Below are positions 53,556-63,710 of a stretch of DNA of 64,000 nt, piece after piece; the first letter of the stretch is position 1; each line of letters starts with the position of its first letter. The position numbers were made by a program, and so were the translations under genes. The notes under the pieces were generated by a model, which was not told the origin of the DNA, searched no databases, and saw only the letters and a list, made by a program, of their open reading frames with translations. This DNA comes from Lasiosphaeria ovina (taxonomy: Eukaryota > Ascomycota > Sordariomycetes > Sordariales > Lasiosphaeriaceae). The stretch spans positions 3,410,001 through 3,474,000 of the forward strand of contig JAULSN010000002.1 of NCBI GenBank assembly GCA_033439765.1, written 5' to 3'.

Positions 53556-54846
53556 ATGTCCCAGGATGGACTATCTCTTCGCTTCTCCGCGGCAACCGCA
53601 GGCAATAGACCCATCTCGCAGCGGGCAAGACCGGCCCCTATCCTCGACTTCGCATCCGTCCTGGTCGCCGTCATCGACATATTCATGAGCGATGACTTCT
53701 ACACCGACTTGACGTAGCCGAAGGCATGGAGTGTAGCAAGGTCTGGGGCTCCGACGCCCTGTTCGAGACGAAGCTTGTTTGGCATAAATGGCGCATTTGG
53801 GAGAGCGACTGCCGAAGCTCGTCGATGGCCAGGCCGGCGCTTCGTGCTAGAGCCCTAACCTCGCCATCGACGCCGCCTCTAAGCGCTTCGTCAACCCCGA
53901 AACAGTCAAGGCCATCATAACCGGCCTGCGCGTCATGCATCACCCGGCGCTGCGGCCTACCCCAACGTCCTCGACGTGTACGGCTGCGCGTGGCTCCGCG
54001 AGACGCGCCTCCCAGGCGTCTCGGCATGTCCCGCCGTCCTTGTCGAGTTCGCCAAAATGGTTTCCCTGGACCAGTACCTGCTGAACCGGTCGACGCCGTT
54101 CGACTTGGACGCAAAGCTGCGGCTCGCAGGCGGGATCGCCCGCGGCGTCAGCGCCCTGCACGCCTGCCGCATTGTTCATTTCGATCTCAGGCCAGAAAAC
54201 GTTTCGGTGGTGAAGGGACAAGATGGGAAGCTCACGCCGAAGCTCGCGGGCTTCGGCATGTCGCTCGTCTTGAAAGAAGGCTGGTCTGCTGAGCCGTGGA
54301 CGGGGGAGACGCGCTCCTGGATGACTCCCCAGTGGGACACAGCGGGTACAGATGAGGAGCTGTATAGCACGGATGGTAAGTGTGGAGACCTGGGCGGTAG
54401 GATATGTCATTAACTTATGGGTTCGCTTAGTGTACAGTTGCGGCCTCCTCCTCTGGTCGATCCTCCTGGACGGCAGGCCGCCGTGGTGTCACTCGGCCTT
54501 GATCGACGGAAAGCTGTAGTGGGCGGTCGATATGTTTGGGCCTACTGCCTACGGTCGGATCATATTCGGGGAAGCTAAGAGGAACAGAGAGGGCGTCGTT
54601 AACATTGCGATGGCCGCGGCACTGGACACGTCGTCTGTGGGCGTCAAGAGGGCTGGAGAAATCCGTACCCTCCTGGAGTCGTTGCTCGGACCGGCGAACG
54701 AGCGGCCTCTAGATCTGCTGCTCCGCTACCAGGCAAAGTACGTGAGGTCAATACCGGTAACGCAATTTTGTGTGAATAATGCTGACCCACTTGGCAGGGA
54801 CAATCTGCTCGATCTGTCAGACCTGTTACTCCAGGCGCCTAGGTGA
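53556..54846 (+). pseudogene. Protein-kinase pseudogene
   Basis: ATG 53556 opens a short N-terminal piece that ends at a TAG. The N-lobe survives only as pieces in different frames. AIDAASKRFVNPETVKAIITGLRVMHHPAL runs out of frame near 53950 and continues in another frame as YPNVLDVYGCAWLRE. The C-lobe is clear: IVHFDLRPENVSVV is the catalytic loop (HxDxxxxN with Asp and Asn kept) and LAGFGMSLV stands in place of DFG. A 55-base intron (54376-54430) joins to VYSCGLLLWSILLDGRPPW. A TAG then interrupts the frame after IDGKL (~54516), and a helical tail continues to 54846. With a lost DFG aspartate, one frameshift and two stops it cannot be an active kinase. Confidence 0.7.
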
Positions 54847-55169
54847 GGAGCCTTTTGGACCGACCGGTGAGTGTCTTAGTGGCCGTGAGCGCTAGCTGAG
54901 TCGCGACCTCTTACAAGAAATCGTCAGCTGTTTTTCAATTGCTCTCTGAACTACCTGCCATTGTATGCGCAGCGCCAGATTCTGGGCACCATACTCCCTA
55001 GCACAAGATCATGGAGGATTCAGTAATTCAGTAATTCTGCAAGTGGGAACGCTGGATACCGTCGACTTCCTGGGCGGAGCTGAACAGAGTACATACAGTC
55101 AAAGCCCAGCGCATTGCGCCGACTTTACTGCCCACTGGCCCAGAGACAATCCAACGTAACCTATGTAAT
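54847..55169. other. Convergent spacer
   Basis: About 320 bases between the kinase pseudogene and the unknown minus-strand gene. No coding content seen. Confidence 0.45.
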
Positions 55170-55860
55170 TTAGGTGCCACGTCGAATCAGCTTCCCATCC
55201 TTGTCAATATACGTTCCCTTCATCCAGTCTTTGACTTTGTTGTCGATGTTCTTGGCCATGATCCACTCCTGGAACAGGTCGAGCAGCGCGTTGAGCTGCT
55301 TCTCGAGCTCTTTGCCAACCACGCCTCCGCTGCCGACGAGCTGCGCGCTCTTGGAATAGCTCCCGATGGCGTTGAACAGAGCCCGGGCCCACCACGCCGT
55401 GTCGTCCACGTACGGGCTAATTGGTAAACCGTTAGCGATCAGGGCAATGGTGGTGGCTGGATGTCGGACTGATGCAAGGTACTCACAGGTGGACAAACTC
55501 GACGCGGCCGTCGTCCGAGTAGCGCAGGCAGGTGTTTACGTCAAAGTCGGACTCGTGATCCGTGGACCACCACCACCACTTGGTCGTCTTTTTCGAGTGC
55601 AGCTTTCCGTTACCGAGGTCGGTCAGCTGGTAGTCGGGCTCTTGGGAGAGCTTCGTGGCGAGGATGTGCTCATCACCCGGGTGTTCCAGATTGTCGGGCG
55701 CATTGGTGTAGCTGAGGTAGTGCTGCGGGCCGGTCAGGCCTGACTTGAGGCGCAGGCAGTAGTCGATGTCGAGCACCGATTCCCTCGGCTGCGATGAACC
55801 TTTGGCGTAGACCGTGGCCCTGATGTAGTGGCCGTCGAGGCGCCAGCTTGATTGCGGCAT
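55170..55860 (-). CDS. Hypothetical protein, two exons
   Basis: Exons 55860-55487 and 55416-55170 across a 70-base intron with GTGAGT donor and a GCTAAC branch site; the frame closes at 206 residues. No signal peptide. The N-terminal half (SSWRLDGHYIRATVY, ESVLDIDYCLRLKSG, a WWWWS run) is beta-rich in appearance; the C-terminal half is helical (ALFNAIGSYSKSAQL, KELEKQLNALLDLFQEWI). The SWRLDGHYI...LDIDYCL pattern faintly recalls cyanovirin-N-like lectins, but one repeat is missing and I do not make that call. Splice closure and amphipathic pattern support a real gene of unknown role. Confidence 0.65.
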
Positions 55861-56299
55861 TGTGTGAATTATGGATTCAAGGAGATGGCAAGTGGCAATT
55901 GTCAAGTGGAAGAGTAATTGGTGGGTAATTGGGCAATCGGTCAATGGTCTGCGAAAAGATTGCCAAAGTGTGGATCCGAGGGAACGGACGCGGTGGCTTT
56001 ATAGCAGAACGTCTTGGATTCCCCTTTGCCGAACAATGAGGCATCCTAACCGGACCGTCCCATCAAAACGATGCAGCCAAAGTGGTGCAAGCCATATCCA
56101 CATCCAGCAGCGTCTGACTTTGGCGATGCAGCTATCGCGGGGTGCTATTGGCCACGCATGGAGGCAATGCGACTCTGCTGCGTTGAACTAACGGCCGTGG
56201 CAGACGGATACGTGGTTTCGTTCAGCTAGCGCGTAGCTGAAAAGCGGATATTCGATATCCAAAAAGCAATAGCGCGGAAGTCGGCGCGACACCATGATC
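55861..56299. other. Spacer left of the Tc1 element
   Basis: About 440 bases upstream of the hypothetical gene. The Tc1 element inserted at a TA dinucleotide at 56300. Promoter region of the minus-strand gene; no other gene. Confidence 0.5.
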
Positions 56300-56301
56300 T
56301 A

Positions 56302-56330
56302 CACCTACTCCGGGGTAATAAATATCACCT
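56302..56330 (+). repeat. Left terminal inverted repeat of the Tc1 element
   Basis: 29 bases starting CACCTACTCC, preceded by TA, exactly reverse-complementary to the right end. Confidence 0.95.
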
Positions 56331-56511
56331 TTTGACCTGAGGCCCACTTGGTGCTTTTTGGGCCCCACTTTTCCAAGCCATCGACGTAATTCTCTAAATA
56401 AGTACACTTTCTAGTAACTTCTATGAAGAAATACCTAGAAATAAATTCCGGAAGTTATCTACTAAAAATCCAGGTACCCACCAAAATCCACACTACTACA
56501 ATGCAACCACA

Positions 56512-57669
56512 ATGCAACTGCAAGCTCTTCTCAACGCCACCAACAATATCCACAACTCGCCCTGCGTAGATCGCTTTTATAGGCTTCAAACTAGACCTTC
56601 AATTAAACAACCACTTCTTCAACGAAGTCCACGTTCAGCCGAGTTATCGCGCGATGAAAAGCTTCAAATTCAGACCCTCCGCACGCATACGGGCATGAGT
56701 AAAAAAGCGATCGCTAGGAAGCTCGGGAAAACATATATGCAAGTCCGTCACGCCCTGCGAACACCGGTTACGCCGCAGAAGGTCCGTTCAGGCCGTAAGC
56801 CCTTGATTTCTACCCCGTTGAAAGAGGCTATTCGGCAGCTGCTCCTGTCTGACGAGCTCTATCGAAGACTGCCCTGGTATGATTTACAGTACTATTTACT
56901 AGGTTTTGAGTCCTACGGAGAGTATGCGATCTAGACAGCCTTGCGGAGCCTCGGCTACCGACGAGCAATTCGGCCACGGCGAATCCACTTGACTGAACGA
57001 CATAAGCAAGCCCGGCTTTCCTTCGCTCGTGAACAACTTGCCCTACGCCCTCGCCCCGAAGACTGGGAAAAAGTGCTCTTTTCCGACGAAACCTGGGCTA
57101 CTACATCGCATATGTGGAAGCAGTGGATCACTATACATGATAGCGAATCCCCTGAAGCCTGGGCACTGCTCCGAACGAAGCCTCACGGGTGGATGTTTTG
57201 GGGTTGTTTCGCCGGGTCCCTAAAAGGGCCAACCTTCTTCTGGGAAAAGGAATACGGTGGCATTGATGCGGCCAAATACCAGCAGTTTATTGTACCGCTA
57301 GTCAACAACTTCGTCCACGGACAGGAAGGCCAGGAAATCCAGCCTTTGGACTACGTTTTCCAGCAAGATAACGCTCCTTCACACAGAGCCCGGTCCACGA
57401 AGGAGATGCTAGCGAATCTGGGGATTCAAGTCCTTCGTTGGCCCGCCCGAAGCCCAGATATAAGCCCTATAGAGAATGTGTGGTTCTGGATGAAGGACTG
57501 GATGTCCAAAAATTACGATATTGAGCGGTTGAGCCTACCGGAGCTGCGCGCAGCCGTTGCAGCTGCTTGGGAGGCTATACCGGTTGGTTTTTTACGAAGG
57601 TTGGCACATTCAATGCCCGGTCGGCTGCAAAAGGTCATAGAAAACGGAGGTGGGAAAATAGATTATTGA
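56512..57669 (+). pseudogene. Tc1-type transposase with one in-frame TAG
   Basis: From ATG 56512 the frame is open except for one TAG at 56935; both parts are in the same frame, about 385 codons in all. The N-terminal paired-like helix-turn-helix (SRDEKLQIQTLRTHTGMSKK, AIARKLGKTYMQVRHAL) would bind the TIRs. The DDE catalytic domain has Asp in FSDETW, Asp in FQQDNAPSH and Glu in SPIENVW, with 34 residues between the last two, hence DD34E. The stop follows EYAI and may be a CAG-to-TAG change. Without readthrough or trans supply this copy is inactive. Confidence 0.9.
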
Positions 57670-57765
57670 TCAAAGTACTAGTACCTTTTTATGCACTCAA
57701 ATTTAGCCCTGTTTGAAGGTTCTAGTACCTTAGGCCAGAAACGGAATAGCGGTGGCGAAGTACCC

Positions 57766-57794
57766 AGGTGATATTTATTACCCCGGAGTAGGTG
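57766..57794 (-). repeat. Right terminal inverted repeat of the Tc1 element
   Basis: 29 bases ending GGAGTAGGTG, followed by TA, matching the left end without mismatch. Confidence 0.95.
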
Positions 57795-57796
57795 TA

Positions 57797-58533
57797 GAAC
57801 GACTTTTTGTTCGATAACTCTTTCCAATTCTGTTGGTGCCAGTGGCAATCCACAGCCGTGCAACCGATGCGGCCAGCTCCGCAGTGCACAGTTGTCTTCT
57901 TGTGATGGCGCCAAGCTGTCGAGCAAGCTTCCTTGACAGGGCACCTTGACAGAACAGGAAACCCTGCTCCACAATGGCGTCCCTTTGTTCTTGCCTCGCG
58001 ACTCCAGCTCCCCGTCGGACTAGATTCAGGAACATATCGAATCGCGACCTGCAATGTTTACCAACACCAGAAACGGAAGGTCCCAGAATACTACAAACCC
58101 CCTCCCCCTCCCTCGCTTGTGATTTTCCTCACTCTTCTACCTACTATCGACTGGCTCCCTCAACTTGTCGGCTCAAGAGGAGGGGAAAATTGAATTGAAC
58201 TCGAACGCTGCTCTCTATCACAGGTAAGGGCTCACATCAACCGACGATGAACCTCTTCCCAACCTGCACCGGTAAGGGCGAGGCGTTCTCGACGCGTGCA
58301 AAATACGTTAATGTCGCCGTTGAGTGGCAGTTCAAGCTGGCCGTGCACAGTGCGCTAAAGCTCCAAGGCATCGTTGGCGGGTTTGACGCACCGTGTCTCT
58401 TTCCAGAGGCCAACCCCGCAGACGACGGGTGCCCGCCCAAACCCAGCACCAGATAGCAGCGGCTCTTCGAAGTTCTCGAGTGGAATTGTTCCATGACCAA
58501 AGACCCTAACAGCCTGACACAATTCTCGTATCG
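57797..58533. other. Intergenic region
   Basis: About 740 bases between the Tc1 element and the acetyltransferase. An ATG frame of 69 codons at 58247-58456 (MNLFPTCTGKGEAFS...) has even composition but no domain; it may be a small gene or leader. Not called. Confidence 0.4.
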
Positions 58534-59046
58534 ATGGCTGTGACTTGGCGCAACATGTCGCCCGGCGACATTCAAAGCCTCATGCGCGTCGCCGACGAGG
58601 TGCACCCCGGCCTCCCTGAGAGCGAACGCGTCTTCGCTGAGCGCGTGCAGCTTTTCCCAGAAGGCTGCCTGGTGCTTGTCGACGGCGATAATAACGTCCG
58701 CGGCTACGCCATCTCACATCCCATCCGCCGGCGAAACCCACCAGCACTAGATAGCATGCTGGGAGACATTGCCCCCGACGCGGACCAGTACTACATCCAC
58801 GACCTTGCCATTCTCCCTGGCTTCCGGGCTCTCGGCCTGGCAGCGGAGTGCATGGCCACACTGCTGGCCTTGGGTGAGCGGTACCCGACCACGTGTCTCG
58901 TCTCAGTGTACGGCACTACGCCGTTCTGGGGCCGCTTTGGCTTCGCGTCGGAGCCCGTCGATGCCACTCTGCAAGAGAAACTGCGCGCCTATGGAGACGA
59001 TGCCGTGTACCTCGTGCGCCAGAGTGGCCCAGCTGTCGACCCATGA
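58534..59046 (+). CDS. GNAT-family N-acetyltransferase
   Basis: 170 residues from ATG 58534, single exon. GNAT enzymes transfer an acetyl group from acetyl-CoA to amines. Motif D/A region: YYIHDLAILPGFRALGLAAE, with the R-x-x-G-x-A pyrophosphate loop, at ~88-108. Motif B: FWGRFGF (~126-133), where these proteins place the Phe-Gly-Phe near the catalytic Tyr. N-terminal strands (VTWRNMSPGDIQSLMRVADE, GCLVLVDGDNNVRGYAI) fit the fold. Length is typical for a single-domain bacterial-like GNAT. The substrate is unknown. Confidence 0.9.
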   Translation: MAVTWRNMSPGDIQSLMRVADEVHPGLPESERVFAERVQLFPEGCLVLVDGDNNVRGYAISHPIRRRNPPALDSMLGDIAPDADQYYIHDLAILPGFRALGLAAECMATLLALGERYPTTCLVSVYGTTPFWGRFGFASEPVDATLQEKLRAYGDDAVYLVRQSGPAVDP

Positions 59047-60320
59047 AATGGAGGCTGAGATCCCATTGGAAAGAGAAAGGTCTGCTGTCTTGGAGAGAGG
59101 CAGGACGAACGGAAAACACACCGAGTTCGGAAAGCCGACCGAGTGGAACATACATCAACAAGATGTGGAAGCAAAGCCCTAGGCCACCAGGTTTGGAGTG
59201 CTGTTGGCAATCTCGCCGTACTCGCTGGCCGGGTCTGTTACCCGCTCGGAGCCCAGGCTGTCTAAACCGCCCCGGCTAAAGAGTAATTAGAAGCAATAAC
59301 TATCCTTATTATGGACTTTGAATCCGACGCTGCGCCGTGAGCAAGCGCTTCTTTCGCCTGCCCCATATAATGACTTCCCGGGAATCGCCCGCCCGCAGAA
59401 AAGAACCTTGCAGTTGCCAGTTCGGCCAATAGTGCCCTTCCTTCTACAAGCAGTATCAACACAAAATATGTGATGTATGCGCACCTAGTCTAGTCCCAAC
59501 ACAACAGAAATATAGCCCAACCTGGCATGTCCTCCAAGGCTCCAACCTGTACAGATCGCACCTTGACATGTTGCTCATTGAGTCTCCCATGTTCGGGTTA
59601 GGCTGACTGGCGGTCTTCAGCATTCCCAGCTGTCTGGTTACACAGGCTGTTTGGTTGCACAGGACACGGGATATGTCTTTGAAAAAGTATTTATACCCAG
59701 TTCCTCTCTGTTCAGTCAGGCCTTCTTTTGATAATCAGAGCAAACAACAATCAACAGCAATCCCCAACAATCCAACCACCAAGAAAGCCACAAAAGCCTT
59801 TAACATGCGTTCCAACACCGCCGTCCGGGGCTTCACCCTGCCGGCCAACGCGACGGACGGCATCTACCGGGCCTACATTGACGCCAGCGGCAGCGAGGTG
59901 CATAAGCCGCTGACCTCGGCAATAATACCCAGAACTCGGCCGCGGCCTTGTCGTCGGGCAAAGTCAGGGTCGCCGCGCGCAGCGAGCCCCGCATGGCACA
60001 AGTGTTAGAAAGGCCATACTGGATTTGGCATGGTCTTGAGGGTCCGGGCAGGGGCCGGGCAGGGTGCGCACAGGGCACCTAATTAGACCGCCTTTTCCAC
60101 AGGCTCTACACTGGTCCCCGGCCTGCAGGGCGAAGAGCTTTTCTTCCTTCTACACAACGGAATACACACACTTGGAATACCCTCTTTTTGACTGCTTTTG
60201 CATGCTTTGGCTTCTGAAAGTTATGAGCCCGGAAGCTGCATTCCCCAATACAACAACAAACATCTATTGAAGCCTCTATACCGACAGAGCAGTCCACGCG
60301 CACCGCGCCCGGAAAACCAC
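59047..60320. other. Region between GNAT gene and copia gag, possible gene fragment
   Basis: About 1.27 kb that probably includes the 5' LTR of the copia element, whose bounds I cannot set because the 3' LTR is off the window. At 59806 an ATG opens MRSNTAVRGFTLPANATDG..., a 5' gene fragment that loses coding character after ~59920. It could be a gene cut by the insertion or by decay. Confidence 0.4.
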
Positions 60321-61622
60321 ATGACAACAAAAGAGAAGACAGTCGCCCTCGAGGGCTCGGATGACTGGCAGGCTTGGAACAACACATTCATCAGCAAGGC
60401 CGTTGCGGCCGACCTTTGGTCCCTCATCGACCCTACCTCTGAGGACCGCGGGGACTTCCAACAGAAGCCGAAGAAGCCCTCATTCGCAGTGTTCTCGATG
60501 AGCAAGGAAGCGAAGAAGAGGAGGACCCAGGCCGCCGCGAGGGCCACCTCGGTGACCCGGGGCAACACGCCGGGTGTTGCTCCGGACCCCAACAACCCGC
60601 AACCCGAAATACAGGTCGCTGAACCAACAGCTAACGAAGACCACCTCCCGGCCACATGCCTAGCGGACCTGTCAGACAAGGACAACAAGGTCTACTCGCA
60701 GAGCCTCGCCCTGTACAACACAGACATGAAGGACTACGAGACAGAGCGCAGGGTACTTGCTGCCCTCAAGGACTGGGTGAATGAGACTGTCTCGGCGCAC
60801 CTATACACAGTTGCGTACGAGCCCACAGAGACGATCACCAGGTGGTATGCAAATCTACAGGCACAGGCGAGAACCACTTCTTCGAACGATGTAGGGAAGG
60901 CGAGGACCGCCTACAAGCAAGCAGTTCTCCCTCTCTCGAAGCCCCCGAAGTCGTGGAAAGCATGGATCAGCCACTGGGAGGAAGCCCTGCAGAAGGCCAA
61001 GGCCAAGAAGGTCCCTGAGGCGCAGGCACCGGCCACCTGGTATGACGATTTCGAGACGGCGATCAGGGAGGCAGGGTGGACTCACTGGTGTGCTACCTAC
61101 CGCCTGATGAACCAAAAGAACATCGATGCGGGGACCCTTGACTACCGGGACCTGGTGAACGCGTTCAACCAGGAGGTCAGGGCACAGGAGGCAACGAAGA
61201 AGCCCTCACGGTTCACGAAAGGGTCCTTCGGCGTAATATACGGTAACCAGGACACTGACAGCCCCGAGGAAGGGAAGGCACCGGGCCCGAGAAAGCGGAA
61301 ATACACCGGAGGCAGCCAGTCAGGGTGCAGGGTATGCTCGAATCCCCACACCTTGGAAGACTGTTGGTTCCTTTTCCCTGAGAAGGCCTGGGCAAAATGG
61401 AACCCCTCGAAGGAGCGCAGGAAGCGGGCAGAGGAGGTTTTGCAGGCAGATGACGCTCTGAGGAAGGAAGTCGAGGCCCTGAGGAAGAAGGTCAAGGGAG
61501 ACCTGCCTCGGAGAGGAAGCGTAAGCAGGCCCCGAGAGCCGAGCAGGGCCCCGAAGTCCAGAGCCTCGAGCCGGGCACCAGAGCCCGCCACTGCAGCAGA
61601 GGACGCCCCGGAGGAAGATTGA
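60321..61622 (+). CDS. Copia gag polyprotein
   Basis: 433 residues from ATG 60321; the open frame extends upstream through TTG but the ATG has a good ACCACATGA context. Starts with the copia-typical gag opening (LEGSDDWQAWNNTFISKAVA). A helical middle (WYANLQAQARTTSSNDVGKA) leads to a zinc-knuckle-like CRVCSNPHTLEDCW (CX2CX3HX4C, one residue shorter than the usual CX2CX4HX4C). A basic Arg/Ser C-terminus follows. It would form the retroelement particle and bind RNA. It ends at TGA immediately followed by CTAG, see the readthrough entry. Confidence 0.85.
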   Translation: MTTKEKTVALEGSDDWQAWNNTFISKAVAADLWSLIDPTSEDRGDFQQKPKKPSFAVFSMSKEAKKRRTQAAARATSVTRGNTPGVAPDPNNPQPEIQVAEPTANEDHLPATCLADLSDKDNKVYSQSLALYNTDMKDYETERRVLAALKDWVNETVSAHLYTVAYEPTETITRWYANLQAQARTTSSNDVGKARTAYKQAVLPLSKPPKSWKAWISHWEEALQKAKAKKVPEAQAPATWYDDFETAIREAGWTHWCATYRLMNQKNIDAGTLDYRDLVNAFNQEVRAQEATKKPSRFTKGSFGVIYGNQDTDSPEEGKAPGPRKRKYTGGSQSGCRVCSNPHTLEDCWFLFPEKAWAKWNPSKERRKRAEEVLQADDALRKEVEALRKKVKGDLPRRGSVSRPREPSRAPKSRASSRAPEPATAAEDAPEED

Positions 61623-61628
61623 CTAGTA
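61617..61628 (+). promoter_or_regulatory. Candidate UGA-CUAG readthrough site between gag and pol
   Basis: Gag ends GAT TGA CTA GTA. UGA followed by CUAG is the best known leaky stop context in eukaryotes. The pol frame continues in the same frame without further stop, so ~5% or so readthrough would give a Gag-Pol fusion. Readthrough is inferred. Confidence 0.6.
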
Positions 61629-63710
61629 CGCTACGTAGGCAAGGTCAATGCCTCATTCGCCGTACAGCACGCAGCCTTCTCGATGAACGAATACCCTCTC
61701 AAGCACTCGGCAATACTGGACTCAGGCTCTACAATACACATCTTCAACCAAGTCAGCCGCTTCCTCAACATTCGGCACGCCCTCGCGGGGGAATTCGTGT
61801 GGGCTGGGGACCACAAGATCCCTATCACTGCATACGGCGAGGTGGACCTGCAAGTCAGCAATGCATTCGGAGGAAAGAAGGTCCTGAGGCTGTACAATGT
61901 GGCCCTGTGTGAAGGCATCGCATGCAACCTGGTGTCACTGCGGCGCCTACATGAGAGAGGCATGCACTGGGATAACAGCGGGGACCCCACCTACCTACGC
62001 CGCATGACGGATCAATCGGTAGTATGCGTGCTGCAGGCCCGGCACGACCAATTCGTCATTGAGCATATTCCGGAAGACCTGAGCAGGGCCGCCTTCTTCA
62101 CGAGAAGGAACCGGTTCAATTCCTACACCAAAAGGAAGCCCCGGAGCGTGAGCGCCGAAATCTGGCACCTGCGTATGGGCCACCCGGGCCCCGGCGCCCT
62201 GGAAAGACTCGTCAACACAGCTCAGGGGGTGCGCATCAAGGGCATCAAAACAGTCGAGTGTAGCGTATGCGCGCGGGCCAAAATAAAGCGACAGGTCAAA
62301 CGAGAGCCAAAAGACAAGCCTCAACGGCCCGGGGACTGCTTTGCGATTGACTTTCATGACTGGGAGCCTGACGATAAGAAGTATGACTCCCTTATGCTGG
62401 TGACCGACCGCTACACAGGCATAAGCTGGGATTTTTACACCACCGACCGGAAGCACGTGACCCTTATTGCTATTTTGGAAGCCTTCTTCAAGGAGTTGAG
62501 GGTTCAGCACAAAGTCGTACCGAAGGTCATCGAGTCAGATAACGAGCTCAAGTCAGCAGAGTTCACGGACTTCTTCAGGAGGCATGGCCTAGTCTGGAAG
62601 CCCTCGGCGCCCCGTACACAGGGACAGAACGGTGCCGCCGAGAGGGCGGGGGCGTTGGTCAAGCAGAAAGCCCTTGCACTCGCTTTGGGAGCCGCATTCC
62701 CGAACAAATTGTGGCGGGAGATCTCTCGAACGGCTGTCTACCTGCTCAATAGGCAGCCTCGCGCTCAGAATGACTGGAAGACTCCTTATCAGGCCTGGTA
62801 TTCCTTCTTCAACGGCTACACTCTTCCGTACTCAGGGCACTTGCGGGTCTTTGGCTGCAAGGCATACGCGATGACCGATAGGGCCCAAAACAAGGAAGAA
62901 CGCCTCAAGCGTTTTGAGCCTAAGGCGTGGATCGGCTACCTCATCGGCTACACAGCGACCAATATCTACAGGGTATGGGTGCCTTCAAAGAATGCAGTCA
63001 TCGTCACCCGGGACGTCATCTTCGACGAGAATACTATATTTGACGGCAAGCTAGAAACCCTGGCGCAAGACGTCCGGGAAATGGACCCTACAGCCCTCGC
63101 GAACCATCTTGAGGCCCTCACGGTTAGGGAACCTGATATTGAGGAAGTGGTAGCCACCCCCGGGGACCAGGAAGATGTCAGGGACATTACCAATATACTA
63201 GAGGATGACGACGGCGTCATAGAGGATAAGATCGTAGCGTACAGGGAGGTCCCTGAGCCACACGGAAGCCACACGGCAGGAGGGAAGGGCAGCGGGTCGC
63301 TCCCTACACCACCACAGTCGCCGCCTGCAGCTATGCTAGCCGGGGCGATTACATTATACGGGCCGGGGGCCGACCTTGGGGAAACCCGGGCAGCCAAGCT
63401 CAGTATGACGGCAGAATGCGGGCCGGGGGCTGATCCGGGGAAAACCCGGGCAGCCAAGCTCAGTATTCAGGAGCATTGGAATGGGTCTTTCCATGCAGGC
63501 ACATTGTCTTCCAGGGTAGGGACCCTAGGAAGGAAGACCCTCACGAGGGCACAGGTCGAACGGTTGCTAAAGACCCCGTTGTCTATACACCGCCGGGACC
63601 TCCCGGACCCACCGGGTCACCACGGGGACTTGAAGGACCACCCTATGGGGAACCTCTTCGAGGACGCAGAGAGGGCACATCTACAGAGTCATATAGAGAT
63701 GCGTTCGTAG
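61623..63710 (+). CDS. Copia pol: protease and integrase
   Basis: Same frame as gag, open from just after the gag TGA to a TAG at 63708-63710; the first ATG is 61683. Aspartic protease: ILDSGSTIHIFN. GAG-pre-integrase and HHCC zinc module: WHLRMGHPG ... CSVCARAK. Integrase core: Asp in CFAIDFHDW, Asp in VIESDNELKS, Glu in GAAERAGALVK, then the copia-typical FGCKAYAMTD and WIGYLIGY. After that comes an acidic linker with a 63-base duplicated stretch (GPGAD...GETRAAKLS twice, around 63360 and 63420) before the RT. Such linkers separate integrase and RT in copia elements. The TAG stops this copy before RT. Confidence 0.85.
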   Translation, partial: LVRYVGKVNASFAVQHAAFSMNEYPLKHSAILDSGSTIHIFNQVSRFLNIRHALAGEFVWAGDHKIPITAYGEVDLQVSNAFGGKKVLRLYNVALCEGIACNLVSLRRLHERGMHWDNSGDPTYLRRMTDQSVVCVLQARHDQFVIEHIPEDLSRAAFFTRRNRFNSYTKRKPRSVSAEIWHLRMGHPGPGALERLVNTAQGVRIKGIKTVECSVCARAKIKRQVKREPKDKPQRPGDCFAIDFHDWEPDDKKYDSLMLVTDRYTGISWDFYTTDRKHVTLIAILEAFFKELRVQHKVVPKVIESDNELKSAEFTDFFRRHGLVWKPSAPRTQGQNGAAERAGALVKQKALALALGAAFPNKLWREISRTAVYLLNRQPRAQNDWKTPYQAWYSFFNGYTLPYSGHLRVFGCKAYAMTDRAQNKEERLKRFEPKAWIGYLIGYTATNIYRVWVPSKNAVIVTRDVIFDENTIFDGKLETLAQDVREMDPTALANHLEALTVREPDIEEVVATPGDQEDVRDITNILEDDDGVIEDKIVAYREVPEPHGSHTAGGKGSGSLPTPPQSPPAAMLAGAITLYGPGADLGETRAAKLSMTAECGPGADPGKTRAAKLSIQEHWNGSFHAGTLSSRVGTLGRKTLTRAQVERLLKTPLSIHRRDLPDPPGHHGDLKDHPMGNLFEDAERAHLQSHIEMRS

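Larger units (their letters stand above)
56302..57794. mobile_element. Tc1/mariner (DD34E) DNA transposon with perfect terminal inverted repeats
   Basis: A 1493-bp element bounded by 29-bp perfect terminal inverted repeats (56302-56330 and 57766-57794) and flanked by TA target duplications (56300-56301, 57795-57796). This is the standard Tc1 insertion signature. It carries one transposase frame broken by a single TAG. Perfect TIRs suggest recent insertion, or a non-autonomous copy still mobilisable in trans. It lies between a hypothetical gene and an acetyltransferase and breaks no recognisable gene. Confidence 0.95.

Noticed and set aside
55487..55860. Cyanovirin-N-like lectin domain
   Set aside because: Only a faint SWRLDGHY/LDIDYCL resemblance; the second repeat and disulphide pattern are not visible.
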